From NCBI GenBank assembly GCA_036562495.1, contig DATCKA010000039.1, forward strand, positions 1-27,122: DNA of 27,122 nucleotides, written 5' to 3'. Origin of the DNA: Geochorda sp036562495 (lineage in GTDB: Bacteria > Bacillota > Limnochordia > Limnochordales > Geochordaceae). Both the position numbers and the translations under genes were made by a program. The notes below the pieces were generated by a model, which saw only the letters and a program-made list of their open reading frames with translations, did no database searches and was not told the DNA's origin. Shown piece by piece: positions 1 through 7,911 of this stretch. Each line of letters begins with the position of its first letter. Position 1 is the stretch's first letter.

Positions 1-1086
1 AACGTGCGGGTCATCAACGCCACCGTGGCCGGCGGCGCAGGCGTCACCGCCAAGGCCGTCTTGAAGACCCGCATGCTGGGCGGCACCCCGCCCGACACCT
101 TCCAGGTGCACGCCGGGCAGGAGCTCATCGGCACCTGGGTCGTCGCGGACCGCATGGAGGACCTGAGCTGGCTCTACGACCAGGAGGGCTGGCGCCGGGT
201 CTTGCCCGAGGGCCTCATCCGCCTGCTCAGCACCGACGACGGGATCTGGTCGGTGCCGGTCAACATCCACCGGTCCAACGTGATGTGGTACATCCCGCGC
301 AACCTCGAGCGCTGGGGCGTCAAGGTGCCGACCACGTGGCAGGAGTTCCTGGAGATCGCGCCGGTGCTGCAGCGGCAGGGCGTGGTCCCGCTGGCCCTCG
401 GCGAAAACTGGACGATGACCCACCTCTGGGAGAGCGTCGCGCTGGCCGAGCTGGGCCCCGACGGGTGGGAGGCCCTCTGGCGCGGCGAGCTGGCCTGGAC
501 GAGCCCCGAGGTGAGGCGCACGTGGGAGCTGTTCGGTGAGATCCTGCGCTACACCAACGCCGATGCGCCGTCGCTGACCTGGCAGCAGGCCACCGACATG
601 GTGGTCAACGGCCAGGCGGCCTTCAACATCATGGGCGACTGGGCGGCCGGCTACATGACCACGACCCTCAAGCTGCGCCCCGGCGTCGACTTCGGCTGGG
701 CGCCGTCGCCGGGCACGCAGGGCATCTTCATGATGCTCTCCGACACCTTCGGGCTGCCCAAGGGTGCCCCGCACCGCGACAACACCATCGCGTGGCTGCG
801 CATGATCGGCAGCCGCGAGGCGCAGGACATCTTCAACCCGCTCAAGGGCTCCATCAGCCCTCGCACCGACAGCGACCTGTCCAAGTACAACGAGTACCTG
901 CAGAGCGCGGCCCGCGACTGGCGGTCGAGCCGGATCGTCGGTAGCCTGGCGCACGGCGTGGTGGCCAACGAGCGCTTCATGAACGACTTCGCCACGGTCA
1001 TGGAGATCTTCTACACCTCCCGTAGCGCCCAGGCGGCCGTCAACGCGGCCCAGGCCGTGGCCATCCAGTCCGGCATGGTCCAGTGA
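1..1086 (+). CDS. Sugar ABC transporter substrate-binding protein (5'-truncated by window edge)
   Basis: Extracellular family 1 solute-binding protein, most like the glucose/mannose-binding proteins of Thermus-type importers. It would capture sugar outside the membrane and deliver it to the two permeases just downstream. The frame is open from base 1. There is no signal peptide or ribosome binding site, and the first residues (VINATVAGGAGV) already belong to the N-terminal lobe, so the true start lies left of the window; the GTG at 4 is not a start. Family-typical stretches are FQVHAGQELIGTWV near the beginning, the hinge region around PVNIHRSNVMWY, and FNIMGDWAAGY in the second lobe. About 360 residues are visible, so roughly 50-60 are missing. 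A strong hairpin follows the stop and then the permease genes. Family is fairly certain; the exact sugar is inferred. Confidence 0.88.
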   Translation, partial: NVRVINATVAGGAGVTAKAVLKTRMLGGTPPDTFQVHAGQELIGTWVVADRMEDLSWLYDQEGWRRVLPEGLIRLLSTDDGIWSVPVNIHRSNVMWYIPRNLERWGVKVPTTWQEFLEIAPVLQRQGVVPLALGENWTMTHLWESVALAELGPDGWEALWRGELAWTSPEVRRTWELFGEILRYTNADAPSLTWQQATDMVVNGQAAFNIMGDWAAGYMTTTLKLRPGVDFGWAPSPGTQGIFMMLSDTFGLPKGAPHRDNTIAWLRMIGSREAQDIFNPLKGSISPRTDSDLSKYNEYLQSAARDWRSSRIVGSLAHGVVANERFMNDFATVMEIFYTSRSAQAAVNAAQAVAIQSGMVQ

Positions 1087-1108
1087 GGACCGACCGGATG
1101 CCGTTTGC

Positions 1109-1148
1109 GACCGGAGCGGGCGTGGCCGACGCCGCGCCCGCTCCGGTC
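1109..1148 (+). other. 14-bp GC hairpin between binding protein and permease
   Basis: A perfect 14-bp inverted repeat (arms 1109-1122 and 1135-1148, 12-nt loop) starts 22 nt after the binding-protein stop and ends 35 nt before the permease start. No T-run follows, so it is not a classical intrinsic terminator. Such intercistronic stems commonly stabilise the upstream mRNA or partly terminate, raising binding protein over permease. That role is inferred. Confidence 0.7.
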
Positions 1149-1183
1149 ACCTGTGATCGCGCTCGAGTGGAGGTTCGGCTCAG

Positions 1184-2302
1184 GTGGGGTCGAAGAGAGA
1201 CCGGATCATCGCGGTGGTGATGATAGCCCCCTCCCTCCTCTTGCTGGCCATCTTCGTCTACGGCTTCATCACCCACACGCTCTACGTCTCCATGACCGAC
1301 TGGGGACGGCAGATGGCGCTGGCCGTGCGCCCGGAGGTGCACTTCGTCGGGCTCGCCAACTACCGTGACCTCTTCACCAGTCTCCTCGACTACCGATTCC
1401 GCCAGGACATCGTCAACATGGTCTTCTTCACGGGCATGTTCGTGGCGGCGAGCCTGCTGTTGGGCCTGACCCTGGCCATCCTCGTCGATCAGCACATCCG
1501 GGCCGAGGCCCTGTTTCGCACCATCTTCCTCTTCCCCATGTCGCTGTCGCTGATCGTGACGGGCACCATGTGGCGGTGGCTGCTGCAGCCCAGGGGCGGC
1601 ATCAACGTGGTGCCGACCTTCTTCGGCGGGCAACCCTGGCCGTTCTTGTGGGTGAGCAGCCGGGCGCAGTACCTGCAGTTCAACTGGCAGGTGGTGCCCT
1701 GGTACCTCGTCATCGTCGCCGGTGTGCTCTTCGTGGGGCTGGCGGTCCTGTGGCTGGTGAAGCGGCGGCGAAGCGTGGCAGCCCTGTGCGGCGTGGTAGG
1801 GGCGTCGCTGCTGGCGTGGGCCGCGCTGGACGCGCCGGGCCTGCAGCAGGCCTTGCCCTTCCCGGAGATGCACGGCTTCAACTCGGCCATCGTCGGCATC
1901 GTCATGGCGGCCACCTGGCAGATGGCGGGCTACACCATGGCCCTCTACCTGGCAGGGCTGCGCGGCATCCCGCAGGAGCTGCGCGAGGCGGCGCGGGTCG
2001 ACGGAGCCGGCGAGCTCCAGATCTACCGGTACGTGGACCTGCCGCTCCTGTGGCCCATCACGCTGAGCGCCGTCATCATCCTGGGCCACATCGCCCTCAA
2101 GATCTTCGATCTGGTCTTCGCCATGGCCGGGCCCGACAACGCGCCCACCAGCGTGCCGGCCGTCTCCATGTACCTGACGACCTTCCGCGGCAACCAGCTG
2201 GCCAAGGGCGCGGCCATCGCCGTCATCCTGCTGACCATGGTCTCCGCGCTCATCATCCCTTACCTCGTCTACTCGCTACGACGGCGGGAGGATCTGGCAT
2301 GA
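1184..2302 (+). CDS. Sugar ABC transporter permease, MalF/UgpA type, with extra membrane insert
   Basis: Inner-membrane permease of a carbohydrate importer (372 aa). The GTG start is chosen because a GGAGG-like site lies upstream and the protein begins with a short basic segment followed by a first membrane helix (about 9-32). The cytoplasmic coupling (EAA) loop that docks on the ATPase is clear at about 263-292 (ELREAARVDGAGELQIYRYV). The protein is some 70-80 residues longer than usual: between the central helices, residues about 145-230 form an insertion holding two further hydrophobic stretches (about 172-192 and 198-215) around a basic KRRR turn. Its stop overlaps the next permease start by 4 nt (ATGA), so the two are translationally coupled. 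No ATPase gene is adjacent. Permease role certain, sugar inferred. Confidence 0.9.
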   Translation: MGSKRDRIIAVVMIAPSLLLLAIFVYGFITHTLYVSMTDWGRQMALAVRPEVHFVGLANYRDLFTSLLDYRFRQDIVNMVFFTGMFVAASLLLGLTLAILVDQHIRAEALFRTIFLFPMSLSLIVTGTMWRWLLQPRGGINVVPTFFGGQPWPFLWVSSRAQYLQFNWQVVPWYLVIVAGVLFVGLAVLWLVKRRRSVAALCGVVGASLLAWAALDAPGLQQALPFPEMHGFNSAIVGIVMAATWQMAGYTMALYLAGLRGIPQELREAARVDGAGELQIYRYVDLPLLWPITLSAVIILGHIALKIFDLVFAMAGPDNAPTSVPAVSMYLTTFRGNQLAKGAAIAVILLTMVSALIIPYLVYSLRRREDLA

Positions 2303-3120
2303 GGAGACTGCGGTGGGGTCGGCTCCTGATCTACGCCGCGCTGGTGCTGCTGGCGGCCATCTACCTGGTGCCCGTCTACCTGACCGTGGTGACCAGCCTC
2401 AAGGCCCCCGCGGAGATCAACCTGGCCACCGCCTGGGCGCCCCCGTCCAGACCGCACTGGCAGAGCTACGCCATCGCCTGGGAGCAGTTCGCGCCCAAGC
2501 TGCGCAACAGCTTCGTGCTGGCCATCACCGCCACGGTGCTGTCGGCGGCCCTGGGATCGCTCAACGGCTACGTGCTGTCCAAGTGGAGCTTCCGGGGAGC
2601 CAACGTGGTCTTCCCGCTCATGGTCTTCGGGATGTTCATCCCCTACCAGAGCATCCTGATCCCGCTCTTCCAGTTCCTGCGGAGCGTCAATCTCTACGGG
2701 GGATTGCCGGGCCTCATCCTGGTGCACGTGGTCTACGGGCTGCCCATCACGACCCTGCTGTTCCGCAACTTCTACGCGGAGATCCCCAACGAGCTGATCG
2801 CCTCGGCGTCCATCGACGGGGGCGACTTCTTCCGGATCTACCGCTGGATCATGCTGCCCCTCTCGGGGCCCGCCTTCGTCGTGGTGGGGATCTGGCAGTT
2901 CACGCAGATATGGAACGAGTTCTTGTTCGCCGTGACGCTGGCGCGCCCCGACGCCCAGCCCGTCACCGTGGCGCTGGCCAACCTGGCCGGCGGGCAGGCG
3001 GTCTACTGGAACCTGCCCACGGCCGGCTCCGTCCTGGCCGCCCTGCCCACCGTCCTGGTCTACATCCTGCTGGGCCGCTTCTTCATGCGGGGATTGCTGG
3101 CGGGGGCCCTCAAGGGGTGA
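2299..3120 (+). CDS. Sugar ABC transporter permease, MalG/UgpE type
   Basis: Second permease subunit of the glucose/mannose-type importer (273 aa, normal length for the family). ATG at 2299 overlaps the preceding stop and gives a typical N-terminus with a basic head (MRRLRWGR) and a first helix. An open frame continues far upstream, but that part is out-of-frame reading of the first permease and is not gene. The coupling loop is at about 171-195 (ELIASASIDGGDFFRIYRWIMLP). The C-terminus FFMRGLLAGALKG is the usual ending of this family and leaves the last helix pointing to the cytoplasm. It is the last gene of the operon; the next gene is convergent and begins its stop 28 nt away, with no obvious terminator between them. 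Confidence 0.92.
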   Translation: MRRLRWGRLLIYAALVLLAAIYLVPVYLTVVTSLKAPAEINLATAWAPPSRPHWQSYAIAWEQFAPKLRNSFVLAITATVLSAALGSLNGYVLSKWSFRGANVVFPLMVFGMFIPYQSILIPLFQFLRSVNLYGGLPGLILVHVVYGLPITTLLFRNFYAEIPNELIASASIDGGDFFRIYRWIMLPLSGPAFVVVGIWQFTQIWNEFLFAVTLARPDAQPVTVALANLAGGQAVYWNLPTAGSVLAALPTVLVYILLGRFFMRGLLAGALKG

Positions 3121-3148
3121 GGCCCCCCGCCCTCACGCCTCACGACCC

Positions 3149-5155
3149 TCACGAGACCTTGAAGGCCCCGACCGCCTCCAGCAGCTCCTGAGCCATGCGG
3201 GCCAGGCGCTGCGCGGAGCTGGCGATCTGCTCCACGGCCGAGGACTGCTCCTCGGTGCTGGAGGCCACCTCTTCGGCGGCGGCCGCGTTTTCCTGGGTGA
3301 TGGCAGCGATCTCGTCCACCGCCCGGATCGCCGCCTCCGCGGCGGCCGCCATGGCTTGAGCAGCCGTGTGCACCTCGTTGACCTGCGCCACCGACTCCTC
3401 TACCGCCCGGGTGATGGCCGTGAAGGTCTGCTCCGAGGCGTCCACCGCCTGGACGCCCTCGCCGACGGCCGCGCGCACCGCCTCGGTGTTGCGGACGGCC
3501 CGCTCCACCTCCTGGCGGATCTCGGCGATGAGCCCGGCGATCTCGGAGGCGGCCTGGCGGGACTGCTCCGCCAGCTTGCGCACCTCCTCGGCCACGACGG
3601 CGAAGCCCCTACCCTGCTCGCCGGCCCGAGCCGCCTCGATGGCCGCATTGAGGGCCAGCAGGTTGGTCTGCTCGGCGATGCCCGTGATGACGTCGACGAT
3701 CTGGCCGATGCGCTGGGAGCGCTGGCCCAGGTCCTCCACCGCGCGGCCCGACTCGGTGGCCGTCTGCTCGATCTGGGTCATGCGCTGGGTGATGTTGGCC
3801 AGGGCTGCGCCGCCCTCCCGGGCCAGGGCCGCCACCTCCTGGCTGCCCTGGGCGATGCGCTCGATGGCGGCCGAGACCTTGCGCACCGTCTCCCCCATCT
3901 GCCGCACGCTGTCGGAGGCGTTGCTCGCTGCCGCCGATTGGCGCTCGCCGCCCCTGGCCATCTGGTCGACGGTGGAGGCCACCTGCTGCACCGACTGCCC
4001 CACCTGCTCCGACGAGGAGGCCAGCTCCTGGCTGGAGGCGGCCACCTGCTCGGCGCCCCGTCTCACCTGCAACGCGAGCTGGCGCAACCGGCCGACGGTG
4101 GTGTTGAAGGCCTCGGCCAGCCGCCCCACCTCGGTGCGATCCCTCACGGTCACGGTCCGGGTCAGGTCTCCCTCGGCCAGCGCCGCCATCGCCCGAGCCA
4201 CCGCCACCACGCCTCGCGCCTGCGCCCGTCCGAGCGCATAGGCGGCCAGCAGGGCGATGACCACCATGACCGCGCCGCTCACCACGGTCTGCTGCAGCAG
4301 GACGTCGAGCGCCCGGGTCAGCTCGGCTCGTGGCGCGCTGACGATCAGCCGCCAGGCCGTGCCCTCGATGGGCTGCACCCCCAACAGGCGCAGCTCTCCG
4401 CCCACGCGGGCGTAGCGGATGGTGGTGCGCTCCTGGGAGAGCAGCTCCCGGTAGACCGCGCGCTCCGCCGGGTCCGTCGTGCCCTGGAGCAGATCCGCCG
4501 ACAGCGCCTGGCGGGCATCGGGGTGCGCCAGCACCCGCCCGCTTTGGTGCACCAGCATCGCGTACCCCGTCTCGCCCACCTGCAGGCTGGCCACCTGCTG
4601 GTTGAGGGAGTCGGCGGGCACGACCCCGATGAAGACGCCGCCCACCTCGCCCCGCTGCTCGTTGATCAGGGGGATGCCGACGGCCACGGCCGGACGACCC
4701 TCATTGCCGTAGCGGAAGGGCTCACCCACCGTCACCCCGCGTGCGAGGGTCGCCTGGAAGACGGGGTCCGTGCCGACGGTCATCGAGCGCATGTCACCGG
4801 CCGCCGTAAGCCGCATGGCGTTGCCGGTGGGGTCGGCCACGATCACCTCCAGCAGGTCGTCGCTGCGAGTGACGTCGCTGTACAGGGTGCCGGTGTAGGA
4901 AGGCAGGTCCATGAAGCCCGTCAGCTGCGCCTGGCGGGCCAGCTTGGCGGCCAGCGACTCCACCTGCTGGATGCTGTTGGCCCGCCACGCCTCGAGCAGG
5001 CGAGCGTTGAGCCTCAGCTCCCCGCGGGCCGATTCCTCTATCTGCGACAGGATGATCTGGCTCGAGCTCCGGTACATCAAGAAGCTGGCCACCGTCACGG
5101 AGAGCACCACGAAGAGGAAGAGGATGGCCATCAGCTGCTGGCTGAAGCTCCGCAT
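3149..5155 (-). CDS. Methyl-accepting chemotaxis protein (Cache-HAMP-MA)
   Basis: Transmembrane chemoreceptor of 668 aa that relays ligand binding to the CheA/CheW kinase complex. Helix 1 is at about 8-28, an extracytoplasmic double-Cache-like sensor domain at 30-285, helix 2 at 291-310, a HAMP linker at 311-365, and a long coiled-coil signalling domain to the end. The highly conserved hairpin tip is present at about 493-526 (IAEQTNLLALNAAIEAARAG followed by GRGFAVVAEEVRKLAEQ). Ala/Glu-rich heptads on both sides hold the probable methylation sites. An in-frame ATG at 5260 would add 35 charged, non-conserved residues before the membrane helix, so the start at 5155 (MRSFSQQL) is preferred; its ribosome site is weak. 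Ligand unknown; Cache domains usually bind amino acids or small acids. It lies 174 nt behind a lytic transglycosylase on the same strand. No other che gene is in the window. Confidence 0.92.
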   Translation of the reverse strand: MRSFSQQLMAILFLFVVLSVTVASFLMYRSSSQIILSQIEESARGELRLNARLLEAWRANSIQQVESLAAKLARQAQLTGFMDLPSYTGTLYSDVTRSDDLLEVIVADPTGNAMRLTAAGDMRSMTVGTDPVFQATLARGVTVGEPFRYGNEGRPAVAVGIPLINEQRGEVGGVFIGVVPADSLNQQVASLQVGETGYAMLVHQSGRVLAHPDARQALSADLLQGTTDPAERAVYRELLSQERTTIRYARVGGELRLLGVQPIEGTAWRLIVSAPRAELTRALDVLLQQTVVSGAVMVVIALLAAYALGRAQARGVVAVARAMAALAEGDLTRTVTVRDRTEVGRLAEAFNTTVGRLRQLALQVRRGAEQVAASSQELASSSEQVGQSVQQVASTVDQMARGGERQSAAASNASDSVRQMGETVRKVSAAIERIAQGSQEVAALAREGGAALANITQRMTQIEQTATESGRAVEDLGQRSQRIGQIVDVITGIAEQTNLLALNAAIEAARAGEQGRGFAVVAEEVRKLAEQSRQAASEIAGLIAEIRQEVERAVRNTEAVRAAVGEGVQAVDASEQTFTAITRAVEESVAQVNEVHTAAQAMAAAAEAAIRAVDEIAAITQENAAAAEEVASSTEEQSSAVEQIASSAQRLARMAQELLEAVGAFKVS

Positions 5156-5329
5156 CGAGCCGCCCTGGGAGGCGCCCTCGACCGGCCGTCGCCCCAGGGC
5201 GTTCCCCCTTTCCTGCTGCAGTCCGTGCGCGTTCGAAAGGCGAGGATGAGCCCCCTCCATGCTTCGGCGCCGGACCAGTCGGGCTGAAGCCCCGGGGGAC
5301 GGCCGTGATCGGGCGTCGGTATCCCTGTA

Positions 5330-5995
5330 TCAGCGTGACCGGTAGGTCTCCACCACCCGGCGCACGTAGTTGCGGGTCTCCCGGATGGCCGGCACCGAGT
5401 TTCGCACCCGTGACGGGCCGGCGTTGTAGGCGGCCAGCGCCAGTTGCACGTCGCCCCGGTAGCGTGCCAGCTGCTCGGCCAGGTAGCGGACGCCGACCTC
5501 GATGTTTTGGATGGTGTCGTAGGGGTCGGCCCCGTACGCCCGGGCCGTGGAAGGCATGACCTGCATGACGCCCACGGCGCCACGCGGGCTGATCGCGTCC
5601 TGCCGCAGACCCGACTCCGTGATCGCCACGCTCATGGCCAGCTCCGGATCGACCCCCCACCGGTGCGAGGCTCGCAGCAGCAGGAGCACGAGCCATTGCC
5701 GGTACGCCACGTCCAGGTCCGGCCGTATCGACGCCGCCCACCTGTCCAGTTTCTCGAAGGATTGCACCCAAGACGCCGGAGTCGTGACCTCTGCGGGCCG
5801 AAGCTCGGCCGCCAGCGCCCGTGTCGACTCGGACTCCTCATAGCCATGGATGAAGCCGATGGTCCAGCCGGCGACCGCCCCCAGTACGCCGGCGATCATC
5901 AGGATCACGGTCAGGGCGCTGAGCTGGCGCACCTGTCTTGCTGCTGGCACCAAGGCGTCCCCCCATGTCCACGTGACGACGGCGGGCTCGTCCAT
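5330..5995 (-). CDS. Membrane-anchored lytic transglycosylase (SLT domain)
   Basis: Predicted murein-cleaving enzyme, which cuts the MurNAc-GlcNAc bond to leave 1,6-anhydro ends. With the start at 5995 it is 221 aa: a short cytoplasmic head, one membrane helix at about 27-49, and a family 1 SLT domain at about 100-215. The catalytic Glu is E127 in AITESGL, followed by the family motifs GVMQVMP (142-148) and AYNAGP (189-194). An in-frame ATG at 6091 would add 32 residues but has no clear ribosome site; the ATG at 5995 has GTGGGGGTGA a few bases upstream and gives a clean single-anchor topology. Likely role is wall remodelling or making room for envelope structures. It shares a strand with the chemoreceptor, but co-transcription is not certain. 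Confidence 0.9.
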   Translation of the reverse strand: MDEPAVVTWTWGDALVPAARQVRQLSALTVILMIAGVLGAVAGWTIGFIHGYEESESTRALAAELRPAEVTTPASWVQSFEKLDRWAASIRPDLDVAYRQWLVLLLLRASHRWGVDPELAMSVAITESGLRQDAISPRGAVGVMQVMPSTARAYGADPYDTIQNIEVGVRYLAEQLARYRGDVQLALAAYNAGPSRVRNSVPAIRETRNYVRRVVETYRSR

Positions 5996-6137
5996 TCGTT
6001 CACCCCCACGGTATGCGGAGACCGTCGCCGGCTTGCCGGCATATGAGAGGAGAAGTTGAGCAAGCGACGTACTTCCCATCGACAGGATCATTCAAATGTC
6101 GTCCGGCTCCGCCATGACTTGGAGACAGGCGGGGCTT

Positions 6138-6166
6138 AACTTATCACAGATCGAAAGGGATTTCAA
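6138..6166 (-). promoter_or_regulatory. Candidate sigma-A promoter for the lytic transglycosylase
   Basis: Read on the minus strand: -35 TTGAAA (6161-6166), 17-bp spacer, -10 TAAGTT (6138-6143). The area is AT-rich compared with its surroundings. Initiation near 6131 would give a leader of about 135 nt before the ATG at 5995, containing small inverted repeats (6027-6040 and 6008-6025). The -10 is a weak match. Confidence 0.45.
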
Positions 6167-6247
6167 TAAGGCATTGACGTCGTCCGGGCGCTCCATCGTT
6201 TCGTCAATTTGAACAATGCGTCGAAGCCTGTCGTCGAGGAGGTCGCC

Positions 6248-7105
6248 TTGAGCGCGCTGGCCCTGGCCCTGTTGCTGGTCGCGGCCTTCGGCCATGCGAC
6301 GTGGAACTTCTTCGCCAAGCGGGCAGCCGGCGGGGCGGCCTTCGTGTGGCTCTTCTCCGCGCTGGCGGCCGTGCTCTACGCGCCGGTGGCCGTCGGCGTC
6401 TACGCCATCCAGCGCCCCGATCTGGGGTGGGTCGCCGTCGTCTTCATGGTGGGCACGGCCGTGCTTCACACGGCGTACTTCGTCTCGCTCCAGCGGGGCT
6501 ACGACGTGGGGGAGCTCTCCGTGGTCTACCCCCTCGCCCGCAGCACGGGTCCCGTGCTGGCCATGGCGGCCGCGGTGGCGCTGTTGGGAGAGCGGCCCTC
6601 CGCGATGGCCTCTCTGGGCGCCGGGATGGTGGTGGCCGGTGCGCTGGCCATCTCCTGGCGGACGGGCGCCCGAAGCCCACGCCTGCGCCGCAGCGTGGGA
6701 GCGGGGCTGCTGGTAGGGGCCTTCATCGCCAGCTACACCCTCTGGGACAAGCACGCCGTCAGCGCGGTCGGGGTGCCGCCGGTGCTGCTGGACTGGGCAG
6801 GCAACCTGGGGCGGGCCCTGCTGCTGAGCCCCTACGTGCTGCGGCACCGGGAGCGGATGCGCGAGCAGTGGCGCACGCACCGGGCCGAGGCGCTGGCCGT
6901 CGCGCTGCTCGCGCCCCTCTCCTACATCCTGGTCCTGACGGCGATGGGCTTCACGCCCGTCAGCTACGTGGCGCCGGCACGGGAGGTGAGCGTCCTGGTC
7001 GGCACCTTCCTCGGCAGCCGCCTGCTGGGCGAGGGCGACCTCCGCCGCCGCCTGGCGGCCGCCGGCCTCATGCTGGCCGGGCTGGCCGCCCTGACGTGGG
7101 GCTAG
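6248..7105 (+). CDS. EamA/DMT-superfamily transporter
   Basis: Integral membrane protein of 285 aa with about ten hydrophobic helices arranged as two EamA repeats, the layout of drug/metabolite transporters that export amino acids or metabolites. TTG at 6248 is chosen because GAGGAGGT (6236-6243) sits 4 nt upstream; this yields LSALALALLLVAAFGHATWNFFAKRA, a typical first helix with the conserved N-terminal His/Trp region. The second half begins around LLVGAFIASYTLWDKHAV, and the last helix ends LAALTWG. It is read divergently from the lytic transglycosylase. Its last 38 bp overlap the 3' end of the thymidine kinase gene on the other strand. Substrate cannot be told from the sequence. Confidence 0.88.
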   Translation: MSALALALLLVAAFGHATWNFFAKRAAGGAAFVWLFSALAAVLYAPVAVGVYAIQRPDLGWVAVVFMVGTAVLHTAYFVSLQRGYDVGELSVVYPLARSTGPVLAMAAAVALLGERPSAMASLGAGMVVAGALAISWRTGARSPRLRRSVGAGLLVGAFIASYTLWDKHAVSAVGVPPVLLDWAGNLGRALLLSPYVLRHRERMREQWRTHRAEALAVALLAPLSYILVLTAMGFTPVSYVAPAREVSVLVGTFLGSRLLGEGDLRRRLAAAGLMLAGLAALTWG

Positions 7106-7712
7106 GCATCGCCAACCGGGCGACCTCCTCGGGGCTCACCCAGCAGGCCGCACAGCGGGGCTCGTACGCCTCGCTGGCTCCTATCAGCACCTGTGGGCCG
7201 GGCCCCGCCGGCCGGCCGTCGACGAGGCGCTGGGTGCGGTTGGCATCGTGCCCGCACTGCACGCAGACGGCCGACAGCTTCTCGACCTCGTCGGCGTAGC
7301 ACAACAGCGCCGGCATCGGCCCGAAGGGCGCCCCCGAGTAGTCCAGGTCCAGCCCGGCCACCACCACGTCGTCACCCGCCGCCACCATGTCCAGCACCGC
7401 CTCGACGAAGCCCGGCCACGAGGCGAACTGCGCCTCGTCGATGGCGATGAGACGGCGCCCCGCGGGGCCGGCCCGCTCGACGTGACGGCGCAGCTCCTCG
7501 GCCGAGGCAAACGTGATGGCCCCGAGCTCGTCCCCGTCGTGGCTACGCACGGAGGCGGCCGTACGGGTGTCGACGGCAGGCTTGAAGACAAGCACCTCGA
7601 TGCGGGCCCGCCGGGCGCGCTTGACCCGGCGCAACAGCTCCGTGGACTTGCCGGCAAACATGGGGCCGCAGATGACGACGAGACGTCCAGGCCGGTGCGA
7701 TGCGGGCGTCAT
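7068..7712 (-). CDS. tdk: Thymidine kinase (type II)
   Basis: Cytoplasmic salvage enzyme that phosphorylates thymidine with ATP to dTMP. It is 214 aa, normal for the bacterial type II family. The P-loop GPMFAGKST is at 16-24, the Walker B/catalytic segment IDEAQF at 91-96 with the catalytic base Glu, and the structural zinc site is made by two CxxC pairs (C150/C153 and C187/C190). The segment GLDLDYSGAPFGPMP (120-134) is the thymidine lasso region. The ATG at 7712 is preceded by GGAGGAG at good spacing; the longer open frame upstream is Arg/Pro-rich and not conserved. The gene is convergent with the EamA gene and overlaps it by 38 bp. It diverges from the thioredoxin-hydrolase fusion across a 199-bp gap. 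Confidence 0.95.
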   Translation of the reverse strand: MTPASHRPGRLVVICGPMFAGKSTELLRRVKRARRARIEVLVFKPAVDTRTAASVRSHDGDELGAITFASAEELRRHVERAGPAGRRLIAIDEAQFASWPGFVEAVLDMVAAGDDVVVAGLDLDYSGAPFGPMPALLCYADEVEKLSAVCVQCGHDANRTQRLVDGRPAGPGPQVLIGASEAYEPRCAACWVSPEEVARLAMPSPTSGRPARPA

Positions 7713-7753
7713 GCGATTCGCTCCTCCGGTGGGTGTGGATCGGCGCGGCGGCC

Positions 7754-7769
7754 AGACGAGCGTTCGTCT
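7754..7769. promoter_or_regulatory. Inverted repeat in the tdk/hydrolase divergent spacer
   Basis: The arms AGACGA and TCGTCT flank a 4-nt centre in the 199-bp spacer between two divergent genes, 42 nt from the tdk start. It could be a protein-binding site or just part of the tdk leader. No clear -35/-10 pair was seen in this spacer. Confidence 0.25.
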
Positions 7770-7911
7770 CCGGGGTACGCCTTTCCTCTCCGTTCGAGAC
7801 CGCCGTAGGGCGCAGAGCGGGACGGCCCTCCGAGAGGGATGCTGCCCGCCCGCCTCGAAGCACCGACGCCGATCGGGCCGGCTCCCGGCCGGCCGAGGAG
7901 GGGTAGCCCGC

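Noticed and set aside
1570..2298. Open frame running in-frame into the second permease of the first importer
   Set aside because: It is the out-of-frame shadow of the first permease: Arg/Ala/Gly-rich with no hydrophobic helices. The true start is the ATG at 2299, overlapping the upstream stop.
5156..5260. Longer N-terminus for the chemoreceptor from ATG 5260
   Set aside because: The extra 35 residues are polar, unlike any receptor N-terminus, and there is no ribosome site at that ATG.
3356..5287. 643-codon open frame antisense to the chemoreceptor
   Set aside because: High GC leaves few stops. The translation is His/Leu/Gly/Asp-rich without any domain, while the opposite strand encodes an intact chemoreceptor.
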